A stretch of 64,000 nucleotides of DNA from Streptomyces sp. CNH099 (GTDB lineage Bacteria > Actinomycetota > Actinomycetes > Streptomycetales > Streptomycetaceae). The position numbers were made by a program, and so were the translations under genes. Where the stretch lies: NCBI GenBank assembly GCA_000514715.1, contig AZWL01000019.1, forward strand, positions 62,182 to 126,181. Reading direction: 5' to 3'. Positions 55,001-63,067 of this stretch are shown here, piece after piece. The stretch's first letter is position 1; each line of letters starts with the position of its first letter. The notes below the pieces were generated by a model. That model made no database searches, was not told the DNA's origin, and saw nothing but the letters and a program-made list of their open reading frames with translations.

Positions 55001-56309
55001 CGGCGGCCAGGGCGAGGACAACGTCGCCTTCGACGCGGCCATGGTGATCCCCGTCGAGGGCGAGTTCGTCGAGAACACGGTGGACGCGGTGGCCTACTTC
55101 GACGAGAACCAGAACCTGGACGCCTACCCGTTCGCCGAGCTTCTGGCCTCGCCCTTCGCCGACCGCGAAGAGCTGCACAACTGGGCGATGGACCGCAGCG
55201 GCGACGTCGTGAACGCCGAGACCTGCTCCGGGGAGCCCAGAAGCGGCTGCGTCGGCCCGGCGATGAAACAGGCGATGCGGGCGTGGCACAGCCAGGCGGA
55301 GTCCGCCGGCACCGACCCGGTCGACCACCCGCCGGGCAGCTCCATCCCGGCGTGGCTCAACTTCTCCAACCCGCACACCCAACGACCGGACGGCACGGAC
55401 AAACCCGGCTGGTTCGACCTGGACGACGGTTCGTACAAGGTCAGGTCGAGCGTGACGGTGTCCTACATCGTGCTGGAGACCGGGGAGATCCTCCGGGGCG
55501 CGGAGCGTGCCGAGTTCGACGACCGGACCGGGGACACCCATCTGCCGCAGTTCATCCGGGACACCTTCGCCGCCGTCGAGGAGGACTACGGGATACCGGC
55601 GCCGAACCTCGACTTCACCGCCGTCGACCTCAACGAGCACACCGGTACCGAGACCCGTACCAGCACCAACCTCACCGGCGCCATTCCCGGGCGCGCCTAC
55701 GAACCCACCGCGAGCGGCCCGGTGTCGATCACCGACGCCGGGCAGCCGGCCTCGGACACCGCACCGGCCGACTGCGTGGCCGTCCAGTACACCTCCGGCG
55801 GCTCGATCGGCTACCGGGTGGCGGTCAGCGACGGTGCCTGGCTCGACCAGTCCGTCGGCAACTGGGCATCGGAACTCCAGTTCCACTTCGACGTGGCACC
55901 GGAGGTGTGGCTGGTGGCCGCCGACATCACCAACTACTTCTTCAACGACAGCGGGCTGTTCGCCCACGCACCGCCGATCTGGCAGGAGCTGCACTTCTGG
56001 TCCTGCGCCGACGGCAGTGTACGCAAGCCCGGCGCGGACGAACTGCTCCGCTCCAGCTACATGCCGGATCAGTACCTGTACGTCAACGACCGGGCGGCCG
56101 GTCTGGACGGCCGGCCCGCCGGCTCCGCGGCGCCCGCCCGGCGCGGTGACTACTACACGTTCACGAAACCGACCGGCGGGGACAGCCCGTACGGCCGCTG
56201 CACGGACACCTCCGGCCAGGCCAGCAACCCCTGGGACATCGACCTGCTCGACAGTCCCGGGGTCAATCCGGACGGCGGGCACTGCACGACGGCCTCGTAC
56301 TTCGAGTAG
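52005..56309 (+). CDS. Large secreted protein with lytic-transglycosylase-like and golvesin C-terminal-like regions
   Basis: 1,434 residues from ATG 52005, with GGAAAGG upstream. Signal peptide 1-34 (RRLTAVLAVTLGVGLLQAPV, SQAA). Residues 100-430 form a repetitive beta region, propeller-like. Residues 500-665 resemble a lytic transglycosylase: IPAQVALGVAMQESNLWQAS with the candidate catalytic Glu near 530, then CGYGIMQITDHM and ALWAYNSGFYP. Residues 875-1020 match the golvesin C-terminal type (VEGTWAFDRTVSGPGLVAVH, FAHGRHPDEKGWRL). Probably cell-wall acting, exported. The substrate is unproven. Golvesin-type domains occur in large secreted streptomycete proteins. Confidence 0.85.
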   Translation: MTYRHRLRRPSRRLTAVLAVTLGVGLLQAPVSQAAEPPSSVSEVWDQLEPAVPAQESVPEPAAGGGVPPDERAEVLGESWESSGDRAWTTTGDAAGFHLLVADAREGYAWRTAATLAEPGFEADRWIGNACVTGSGKWAVVVYAPRTFTNEPALMARGAFTAVVGLDSGEVRKLPVKSSLSYYNPGCGVADTAVLTQAGGEVLDATRLVSLDVPSAETAAAVEVPGQVTSAVPVGDEVYAAAAGRVVRVSGSGGLTDVARTDGTPYRLTPDSGGGLVFMDHDGDETARAGHLTAGQLADGSQTPGTGTPRTPGTGTPRTLAEGPLNGTGLTRTATGGVWLTGETKQVADDLPDGVRVLPGTPRDARASARGGALVTHTADARTDGGAGAAGAVAASRPVRIEMTARATGKDVAFTVDPGTVATGESAGKPAADGAPRTTASRTEIIESERTCSVPRNDPRNQAMQPKPRQVEWALNQAVKGTLDDHISRPANWKNLDMPAYRPQSADMFPAPALSGGGRIPAQVALGVAMQESNLWQASRFTVPGVTGNPLIGNFYGIDLYDGVSSNDWDINWAEADCGYGIMQITDHMRRAGEEDGGPAAWPYQKQRAVALDYTANVAAGLTILGEKWNQTRNAGLTVNNGDPAKLENWFFALWAYNSGFYPQSDAGDNGGAWGVGWFNNPANPEWDPARDNFMEDRYGNPQHADAAHPQDWPYQEKVLGFAAQPPEALEAPNTTVPAFRPATWNGTEGDALTPGSAKYHRSGVKPPMTLFCGSANDCDPDAVTSAAGPCGRSDFRCWWHQEVTWKSDCAATCGNEFIRFNSSYPEEADGTAYPPNCALDDVPANALLIDNLSEHTPSVRPGCEKRWTSAGEFTVDFGTGETRHGDQVWPSKVDFHQIGAGFGAGFYFAHGRHPDEKGWRLRVEGTWAFDRTVSGPGLVAVHLPDHGARTEYARYEIETAGGTEERIIRQHGEGNRWVLLGAYAFDNKPVVRLDNFVPGGQGEDNVAFDAAMVIPVEGEFVENTVDAVAYFDENQNLDAYPFAELLASPFADREELHNWAMDRSGDVVNAETCSGEPRSGCVGPAMKQAMRAWHSQAESAGTDPVDHPPGSSIPAWLNFSNPHTQRPDGTDKPGWFDLDDGSYKVRSSVTVSYIVLETGEILRGAERAEFDDRTGDTHLPQFIRDTFAAVEEDYGIPAPNLDFTAVDLNEHTGTETRTSTNLTGAIPGRAYEPTASGPVSITDAGQPASDTAPADCVAVQYTSGGSIGYRVAVSDGAWLDQSVGNWASELQFHFDVAPEVWLVAADITNYFFNDSGLFAHAPPIWQELHFWSCADGSVRKPGADELLRSSYMPDQYLYVNDRAAGLDGRPAGSAAPARRGDYYTFTKPTGGDSPYGRCTDTSGQASNPWDIDLLDSPGVNPDGGHCTTASYFE
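52911..52958 (+). repeat. Perfect 24-bp in-frame tandem duplication
   Basis: Two identical 24-bp units (52911-52934, 52935-52958) encode TPGTGTPR twice in a flexible loop of the secreted protein. A recent duplication or a site of length variation. Confidence 0.85.
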
Positions 56310-56444
56310 CGGCGTACCCACGCACCCACGTCGGGGGACGCGCGCGGCCGGGCCCGGGTGGCCGGCGCCGACGTCGCGCGCGGCCCCGTCGGCCGACACG
56401 AACGCGCGGACCACAGCGCGCAAGGAAGGAAAGGCAGGACACAC

Positions 56445-57029
56445 ATGCCCATCTCCAGGGGAACCACGATGCGCATCACCGCCGCGGTCGCCGCGCTGAC
56501 CGCGTGCGGTCTGACCGCACCGCAGGCTTCCGCGGGCGAAGCCGCCGCGCCCGCCGCCGGCCCCGCCCTGGCCCCGGCCGTTGCGGAGGTCGTCGCGCCC
56601 GGTGCGGACGCGCAGACACGGGCGCTCGCCGCCGCGCACCCGCGGCAGGTCGAAGCCATGGCCTCGCTCTGCGGCGACGCGTACACACTCCGCTACGCCG
56701 AGCAGCTCCCGTACGAGGGCAACCGCCTGGGGACCCTCTTCCTCTACGGAAGGGGCCTGAAGGAAGCCCCGTACTGGCGCGGGTGCCAGCTCTTCGACAA
56801 CAACACGGGGAGCACGAAGTACATGAAGCTGAAGGTGTGCGAGAACAAGGTCTCCAACCCCGACTGCGTCGTGGACGCGGGCGACTTCAGCCAGTACGCG
56901 GGGCCGGTGAGGACCAGGCTCGCCTGGGACTACCCCCAGTGCGCCAAGGTGACCGCCATCATGAAGAACTCCAAGGGCTCGGACACCGCCCTCATCGACC
57001 GTCAGATCAGCGCCGGCTCCTGCAACTGA
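56445..57029 (+). CDS. Small secreted protein of unknown function
   Basis: 194 residues from ATG 56445, with GGAAGGAAAGG upstream; a longer frame exists but lacks a site. Signal peptide 1-30 (MRITAAVAALTACGLTAPQA). The mature C-terminal 110 residues have regular Cys (LCGDAYTLRYA, RGCQLFDNN, KVCENK, PDCVVD, QCAKV, GSCN), fitting three disulfides. Tyr-rich with LFLYGRGLKEAPYWRG. It follows the large secreted gene after 135 nt and may be co-expressed. Family not recognised. Confidence 0.8.
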   Translation: MPISRGTTMRITAAVAALTACGLTAPQASAGEAAAPAAGPALAPAVAEVVAPGADAQTRALAAAHPRQVEAMASLCGDAYTLRYAEQLPYEGNRLGTLFLYGRGLKEAPYWRGCQLFDNNTGSTKYMKLKVCENKVSNPDCVVDAGDFSQYAGPVRTRLAWDYPQCAKVTAIMKNSKGSDTALIDRQISAGSCN

Positions 57030-57074
57030 CCCGCAGGGGACGCACGTCGCCGGTCCCGCGCGGGTGCGCGGGGC

Positions 57075-57125
57075 CGGGCGGGCCGGTGGCCGCCGTCGCG
57101 GTGACGGCGGCCACCGGCCCGCCCG
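57075..57125. terminator. Bidirectional terminator, 23-bp perfect stem
   Basis: Arms 57075-57097 and 57103-57125 pair perfectly around a 5-nt loop (GCGGT), between convergent genes. One of the longest perfect hairpins in the window. Confidence 0.85.
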
Positions 57126-57175
57126 TGTGGGCGGCCGGCTCCGCGTGACCGTGCTGCCGGGTCCGTACGCGGTAC

Positions 57176-58678
57176 TCAGCCGTTCCGGACGGCGCCGATG
57201 CGGAGTGCGAGGACGACGTCGTGGACGCCGCTGCCGGTCGTCAGCAGGTCGCGGGCCAACCGGGCTTCGGCGGTGCGCAGGTGGGTGCGGACGGTGTTGC
57301 GGCTGATGCCGAGGTCCTGCGCGGCCTGCCGGGCGTCGGTGTTGGCCGCGATCCACGCCTGGAGGCTGCGGCGCTGCGGGTCGTGCAGCGGACGGAGGAA
57401 CGTCCGGGCCCAGACGTCGGCGCGCTCGGTGCGGAGCAGGCGGTCCAGGGTGGGCGAAGGTTGCCGGTCCTCCGGTTCGGGTGCCGCGTGTGCGCCGGTG
57501 AGGGCGAGGGCCAGGTTGACGACGGCGCGGGAGCGGGCGTCGGCCAGGTCGAGGCCGAGTGCCCGTTCCGCTCGTGCGATGTGGGCGCGGACGGTGTTGC
57601 GGCTGAGGCCGAGGAGCCGGGCCACAGCCGCCCGGGGTGCGCTCATGAGAGAGCGGGTGATCTCGACGGTGGTCGCCGGCAGGGAGTCCAGCGGTCGCAG
57701 CACCGTGCGGGCCCACGCGAGGGCGGGACCGCGCGGCAGGACTCCCTCCAGCGACGTCTGCCCCTGGTAGAAGACCACGTTGCCAGGCGTGGTGCGAGCG
57801 GCTGCCAGGGCATGGGCGGCCTGGCCGTACGCCGCGGCCGTTGCGCCGAGCGGATGCGGACCGCTGATTCCCAGCGCATAGCCCGGGTTGTCGCGCACCA
57901 GGCGCCGCAGTTCCTCGCCCAGGTCAACGGCCTGGCCGTCGGAGCCGGCCGCGTCCCGTTCGCCGGGGCGGTCAGCGACGAGGCAGATCAGATGCTCCTT
58001 GAACGCGGGGCAGTGCACCATCAGGTCCCGGCCGTGATAGCCGGAGTGGTCCTGGAAGGCCTGGGAGATACGGTCGCGGTCGGCCGGGGGGCAGTGCAGC
58101 AGGTGGATCCGTAACCTGTCGGCCTCCAGCAGCGGCGGTACGGAGCCGGTGGTCATGCGGCGGGCCAGCACCTCGTCCCCCGCCAGCAGCGTCTGAAAGA
58201 CCGCGAACCGCATCTGGCGCGCCTTGCGCTGGAAGCCGCGCCGCAGGCGCTCGCCGTCATCGGCGCGGCGCAGGAGGGCGACAACGCTGCCGGCATGCGA
58301 GATCAGCGCGGACTCCTCGCGGCTCAGCTCCGACTCGGCGGCCGCCACCAGCACATGGCGCGCCTCGTCCGCACCGAGGGCTTCACAGCGTACGTGCAGT
58401 CTGCCCGCCTCGGTGGCGGCGGCCGCCACTCGACCGCCGGACACCCGCGCGAGCAGCGGGGCGAGCGGGGACAGAATCTCCCGGGGGAAGCCGGTCGTCG
58501 CCAGCCCCACGGTGCCCGCGCCGTCCAGGACCAGCGCGATGTGCGCGCCGGTCTGCCGGTGGAGCCAGTCCAGGATCCGCTGCACGTCTGGCCCGGTGTC
58601 GCGGGCGATCTGGCGCCTGGTCTCATGCAGCAGTCTGTCCAGGCGGTCGTCGTGCCGCGGCCCGGCCACGTTCGCCAC
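57176..58678 (-). CDS. PucR/CdaR-like transcriptional regulator with two C-terminal HTH repeats
   Basis: 500 residues from GTG 58678. The N-terminal half resembles a sensory GAF-like domain (IALVLDGAGTVGLATTGFPR); the middle resembles the GGDEF-like PucR module. Two successive C-terminal helix-turn-helix segments share a pattern: WARTVLRPLDSLP...SRNTVRAHIARAERALGLDL (near 322-390) and WARTFLRPLHDPQ...SRNTVRTHLRTAEARLARDL (near 422-490). Normally one is present, so one may be a duplicate. The ligand and targets are unknown; the neighbouring secreted genes are candidates. Confidence 0.85.
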   Translation of the reverse strand: MANVAGPRHDDRLDRLLHETRRQIARDTGPDVQRILDWLHRQTGAHIALVLDGAGTVGLATTGFPREILSPLAPLLARVSGGRVAAAATEAGRLHVRCEALGADEARHVLVAAAESELSREESALISHAGSVVALLRRADDGERLRRGFQRKARQMRFAVFQTLLAGDEVLARRMTTGSVPPLLEADRLRIHLLHCPPADRDRISQAFQDHSGYHGRDLMVHCPAFKEHLICLVADRPGERDAAGSDGQAVDLGEELRRLVRDNPGYALGISGPHPLGATAAAYGQAAHALAAARTTPGNVVFYQGQTSLEGVLPRGPALAWARTVLRPLDSLPATTVEITRSLMSAPRAAVARLLGLSRNTVRAHIARAERALGLDLADARSRAVVNLALALTGAHAAPEPEDRQPSPTLDRLLRTERADVWARTFLRPLHDPQRRSLQAWIAANTDARQAAQDLGISRNTVRTHLRTAEARLARDLLTTGSGVHDVVLALRIGAVRNG

Positions 58679-58817
58679 GACCTCTGCACACCCCCTGTTC
58701 GCACGTCGCCCTCGTCCTCTGCGGGCTCACGATGCCACGGCGGCCGCCGGCAGCCGCTACCGGCGCGAACGATTCCGGCCGGGCGGCGCCGGGAAGCACC
58801 ACTCGGCGATCGTCCCG

Positions 58818-58861
58818 CGGCGACCGCGGGCGCGTACGCGCGTACGCGCCCGCGGTCGCCG
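58818..58861. other. 44-bp perfect palindrome
   Basis: Both halves (58818-58839 and 58840-58861) are exact reverse complements without a loop. It lies between the regulator start (58678) and the end of the ThuA gene (58950). It could be extruded as a cruciform, be a very strong operator for the divergent regulator's promoter, or end transcription. Confidence 0.9.
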
Positions 58862-58879
58862 GTTGTGCGCACACCCGGG

Positions 58880-58918
58880 CCGGGTGGCCCGGGTCGGGGC
58901 TTGTCCCGGGCCGCCCGG
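58880..58918 (-). terminator. Terminator hairpin of the ThuA/dehydrogenase gene
   Basis: 14-bp stem with one G-T pair: CCGGGTGGCCCGGG (58880-58893) / CCCGGGCCGCCCGG (58905-58918), 11-nt loop, 31 nt after the gene's stop. Confidence 0.7.
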
Positions 58919-58949
58919 GTTCACCCGGGTGCGGCGTCAGCGGCCTGCG

Positions 58950-61900
58950 TCACCCGCGGCCGATCCCGCTCCGCACGGCAGCGCGGAAGATGTCACGGGC
59001 CTCCCTTCTGGTGATCACGCCGGCGTCGACGAGCGTGGCCGTCACCTCTCGCACGTGCGCGTAGAACGCACGGCGACCGTCCCACGACTGCTCGTCCAGG
59101 ATGAGGTCGTTGACGGTGCAGCCGTCACCGGCGTCGGCGTTCGGCACCCCGCTGTCGACGTCGCCGACGAAGACGGTCTCCCGCTGGTCCGGGGCAGGAC
59201 ACTGCCCGGGCTCGGCGTCTCCGCCGGCCAGCTCCATCCAGTTGACCCGCACCTGGTTGTCGGGGAAGACGAGGTGCAGCGGGAACGTGCCCTCGGTCGG
59301 CTGCAGGTCCAGCGTGACGTTCTGCCAGGTCGCGGCGTCGTCCGCGAGCGCGATCCGCGCGTCGTTGCCCTGTGCGGAGGAGTCCGCGGCGGTGGCGCCG
59401 CCGTCCTCGTCGAACCGGTACCAGGCGACGTTGCCGCCGCCGACGTCACCGCCGCCGGGCCCGGCCGTCAGCGACCGCACCTCGTCGGGCGTGAGGGCCC
59501 GGTCGAAGAGGTTGAAGTCGTCGACGGCGCCGTTGAGCAGCGGGTCGGCCGACCACTGCGAGTCGCCTATCCAGTTCTGCCCCGTCCGGCCGAGGTCCGC
59601 CGGGCGCAACGTCATGTTGTCGTTGGTCCCGATCGGCTCCCCGTTCAGATAGAGCGTGCCCGTGGTGCCGGAGAGGGTGACCGCGACGTGCTGCCAGCCG
59701 TCGGCGGGCAGCGGCTGCGAGCCGTTGATCTGCTGCTCGCCGGAGCCGGTCGTGATCGCGTACCTCAGCTCGCCGGTGCCGCCGGCGCTCGGCGTCAGGA
59801 ACATGTAGTTGCCGGTGCCGGTGCCGAAGTCGAAGATCCGGGCCCATGTCTGGTCGCCGGACCAGTTCACCCAGGTGGAGACGGTGAAGTCCTCGACTCC
59901 CTCGACGACGCCCTCGGGCAGCTCCACCCGCTCCGTCTGGCCGGATCCGGCCAGCGGGACGGCGCTGGCGAAGCCCTCCGGGCCCGCCGTCCGCGGCACC
60001 TGGACGTCGCCCTCGATCTGCGCGGTGCCGAGCAGTTCGCCGTCGGGCGCACCGCGCCGCACCTCGACGGTGGCGTCCCCGGCCGCCGCCGCGCGCAGCT
60101 TCATCGTGCCGACGCCGTCGAGGTTGTACGGGTCGTACGACGCCCAGGCGCCGTCCTGCCCGGTGATCGCCTCGCCGCCGCCGGTCTCCTCGTCGTTCGC
60201 CGCGCCGACGCCGACGTCCGACGAGTCGCTGAAGTGCTCGACCTCCTTGCGCTGCTGCTGCAGGAAGTGCGTCACGCCGCCGTTCAGCGGCGGCGCGCCC
60301 GCCTCGCCGCCGAGGTCGGTGTAGCTGGCCGTCACCGTCAGCGCGATGTCGGCGGCTTCCCCGTGGTCGGCGTCGGACTGGGTGGCGAGGACACCCTCGC
60401 AGCCGTTCTGCACCTCGCCCGGATGGACGTGGGCGTTGCCGCCCTCGTCGTGGTAGAGGCCCTGCTGGACGGTCACCCGCTCGCAGTCGATCGCGTCGCC
60501 CGAGCCGTCCTCGGCGTCGGACACCGAGACCCGGTAGGGGATCTCGTCGCCCCAGTCGAAGACCTGGCCGTTGTGCGGCAGCTCGACGGTCACCTCGGGA
60601 CGGGTGTTGCCCGCGGTGATCGTGACGTTGGAGCTGCTGGAGCGTCCCGACGGGTCGGTGACCGTGAGTTGCGCGGTGTACTGGCCGGGCTCGGTGTAGG
60701 TGTGGGTCGGGTGGGGTTCGTCCGACGTCGTGCCGTCGCCGAGGTCCCACGCGTACGTCAGCTCGTCGCCGTCCGGGTCGTGGCTGCCCTCGCTGGAGAA
60801 CGCGACGTCCAGCGGAGCGGGCCCGGAGTCCTGGTCGACGGCGGCCTTCGCGACCGGGGTGCGCGCCCCCTTGGTGTAGTTGATCTTGTAGAGGCCGGAG
60901 TCCGGGTTGACGTTCTCCCCTCCGTAGTTGAAGTCCATGCCCCACTCGATCAGGTACATCGCCCCGTCCGGCCCGAACTCCATGTCGTGCGGGCTGCGGA
61001 AGAGGGTGTTCGGCATGAACTGCTCGAAGCTCTCGTAGTCTCCGTTCTCGTCCAGCCGGAGCGCGCCGATCCAGTTGCGCGACCACTCCATGACGAAGAC
61101 CGCGTCGTCGTAGTACTCCGGGAACTGCCCGTCACCCAGCAGCTCGGGGTCGTGGTGGTATACGTCGCCGGCGTACGCGGAGCGGCCGCCGCCCTGGGGA
61201 ATCTCCGGGAACTGCGGTGACTGCCCGTACGGGTACCAGATGAACGCGTCCTTCGCCGGCGGGACGGTGTCCAGACCGGTGTTGAACGGGGAGGTGTTGG
61301 CGGGGCCGCCCGCGCAGTCGAAGGACTCGCCCGGGGTGCCGGTGGCGAAGTCCCACTCGCGGTACGCCTGGCTGTCGGCGATGCAGTACGGCCAGCCGTA
61401 GTTGCCCGCCTCGCGGATCTGGTTCCACTCGTCGTAGCCGCGCGGGCCGCGGTCGGGGTTGTCGGCGCCGGCGTCGGGGCCGACCTCGCCGGCGTAGACC
61501 CAGCCGGTCTCGTCGTCGACGGCGATGCGGAACGGGTTGCGGTGGCCCATCGTGTAGATCTCGGGCCGCGTCTTCTCGGTGCCCGGCGGGAAGAGGTTGC
61601 CCTCCGGGATCGAGTAGGTGCCGTCGTCCTCGGGGGTGATCCGCAGGATCTTGCCGCGCAGGTCGTTGGTGTTGCCCGAGGTGCGCCGCGCGTCGTAGGA
61701 GTGCTTGGCGTCCTGGCTGTTGTGCTCGTCGTGGACGCGCCCGTCGATCGGGGCGAAGCCGTCGGAGGCGAAGTGCGCGGTGTCGTCGCCGGTGGAGATG
61801 AACAGGTTGCCGTCGGGGCCGAACCTCATCGACCCGGCGGAGTGGCAGCACACCTCCCGCTGGTGCGTGAACTCCAGCAGGACCTTCTCGGACTCCAGGT

Positions 61901-63026
61901 CCAGGGTGTCGCCGTCGGCGGTGAACCTGGAGACGTGCTGCACCTCGGGCGAGGGTGCGCTGTAGAAGAGATAGACCCAGTTGTTCGTCTCGAAGTCGGG
62001 GTCGAGGGCGATGCCCAGCAGCCCGTTCTCGTTGCCGCGGTGGACCGGGATCTGCGCGGCCGTCTTCACCGCGCCGCCCTCCGGGTCGTAGACCTTGACC
62101 GTGCCGCCCAGCTCGACGTAGAACACCCGCCCGTCGGGGGCGACGGCCAGCTCCATCGGGTTGGCGGTGTTGTCGTCCAGCGCGACCTTCTCGAACGAGG
62201 ACTCCGTGGCGGGCCCCTCCCGCGGCTCACCGCAGTCGCCCTCGGCGGCGCCGGCCGCCCACTGGATGCCGCCGAGGACGTGCTGGCGCAGCAGCGGCTC
62301 GTCCCAGTGCTCCGGGCTGTGGCCCAGCGCGCTGTACCAGGTCCGGCCGCCGTCGAAGGCGGAGCACCAGGCGATCGGGTGGTCCTCGCCCATGGCGTCC
62401 GCCCCCGGGTTGTACGTCGACTCGTCCAGCGTCGCCAGGACGTGGACGTTCTCGCGCGGGTTGGCGGTGAAGTTGTACCACTCGTCCGTACGGACCCACT
62501 CCGCCGGCAGCCCGGCCGTCGACGGATGCGCGGTGTCCTCGACCCGTATCGTCGCCTCCTGGAACTGGTCCGCGCCGGAGGGGTGGCTCTTGAAGAACGC
62601 GCCGCCCATGAGCGCGGACCACCAGGGCCAGTCCGTCTTGTCCATGTTCGACGACGAGTGCAGCCCGACGAAGCCGCCGCCGCGCTGGATGTAGCGCTCG
62701 AAGGCGTGCCGCTGGTCGGTGTCGAGGGTGTTCTCGCCGTCCGTGAAGAACGCGACGGCCTCGTACTGCGCCAGCCCTTCGTCGGTGAAGACCGCGGCGT
62801 CCTGCGTCTCGGTCACCGTGAAGCCGTTGTCCTGGCCGAGCTGTTCGACGGCCGCGAGGGCCGACGGGATCGAGTCGTGCCGGAAGCCGGTCGTCTTGTG
62901 GAAGAACAGCACGTCGTATTCCTGCTCGGCGTCCTGCGCCGCCGCGCCGGTGGCCATTCCCGGGAGGAAGGAGACCAGAAGGGCCACCACCACTGTGAAC
63001 AGGGTGTTTCTATGACGTTGTCGCAT
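58950..63026 (-). CDS. Secreted ThuA / PQQ-type sugar dehydrogenase / PKD / CBM6-LamG protein
   Basis: 1,358 residues from ATG 63026, with GGAGAGGACA upstream. Signal peptide 1-30. ThuA-like amidotransferase fold at 36-245 (VLFFHKTTGFRHDSIPSALA). Sugar dehydrogenase beta-propeller at about 265-640 (NGLLGIALDPDFETNNWVYL, RFGPDGNLFISTGDD, RGYDEWNQIREAGNYGWPYC). PKD at 660-745 (YAWDLGDGTTSDEPHPTHTY). CBM6-like start near 929-1010, LamG near 1013-1190, a LamG first-strand segment near 1199-1230, CBM6 end near 1232-1265. The last 70 residues (VDSGVPN, FYAHVREVTATLVDAGVI) resemble the FIMAH tail of such proteins. Streptomycete proteins of this kind oxidise sugars outside the cell; the substrate is unknown. 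Confidence 0.9.
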   Translation of the reverse strand: MRQRHRNTLFTVVVALLVSFLPGMATGAAAQDAEQEYDVLFFHKTTGFRHDSIPSALAAVEQLGQDNGFTVTETQDAAVFTDEGLAQYEAVAFFTDGENTLDTDQRHAFERYIQRGGGFVGLHSSSNMDKTDWPWWSALMGGAFFKSHPSGADQFQEATIRVEDTAHPSTAGLPAEWVRTDEWYNFTANPRENVHVLATLDESTYNPGADAMGEDHPIAWCSAFDGGRTWYSALGHSPEHWDEPLLRQHVLGGIQWAAGAAEGDCGEPREGPATESSFEKVALDDNTANPMELAVAPDGRVFYVELGGTVKVYDPEGGAVKTAAQIPVHRGNENGLLGIALDPDFETNNWVYLFYSAPSPEVQHVSRFTADGDTLDLESEKVLLEFTHQREVCCHSAGSMRFGPDGNLFISTGDDTAHFASDGFAPIDGRVHDEHNSQDAKHSYDARRTSGNTNDLRGKILRITPEDDGTYSIPEGNLFPPGTEKTRPEIYTMGHRNPFRIAVDDETGWVYAGEVGPDAGADNPDRGPRGYDEWNQIREAGNYGWPYCIADSQAYREWDFATGTPGESFDCAGGPANTSPFNTGLDTVPPAKDAFIWYPYGQSPQFPEIPQGGGRSAYAGDVYHHDPELLGDGQFPEYYDDAVFVMEWSRNWIGALRLDENGDYESFEQFMPNTLFRSPHDMEFGPDGAMYLIEWGMDFNYGGENVNPDSGLYKINYTKGARTPVAKAAVDQDSGPAPLDVAFSSEGSHDPDGDELTYAWDLGDGTTSDEPHPTHTYTEPGQYTAQLTVTDPSGRSSSSNVTITAGNTRPEVTVELPHNGQVFDWGDEIPYRVSVSDAEDGSGDAIDCERVTVQQGLYHDEGGNAHVHPGEVQNGCEGVLATQSDADHGEAADIALTVTASYTDLGGEAGAPPLNGGVTHFLQQQRKEVEHFSDSSDVGVGAANDEETGGGEAITGQDGAWASYDPYNLDGVGTMKLRAAAAGDATVEVRRGAPDGELLGTAQIEGDVQVPRTAGPEGFASAVPLAGSGQTERVELPEGVVEGVEDFTVSTWVNWSGDQTWARIFDFGTGTGNYMFLTPSAGGTGELRYAITTGSGEQQINGSQPLPADGWQHVAVTLSGTTGTLYLNGEPIGTNDNMTLRPADLGRTGQNWIGDSQWSADPLLNGAVDDFNLFDRALTPDEVRSLTAGPGGGDVGGGNVAWYRFDEDGGATAADSSAQGNDARIALADDAATWQNVTLDLQPTEGTFPLHLVFPDNQVRVNWMELAGGDAEPGQCPAPDQRETVFVGDVDSGVPNADAGDGCTVNDLILDEQSWDGRRAFYAHVREVTATLVDAGVITRREARDIFRAAVRSGIGRG

Positions 63027-63067
63027 TGTCCTCTCCGTCGCTTCGTTGCGGGTGCAGACTGCGGAAA

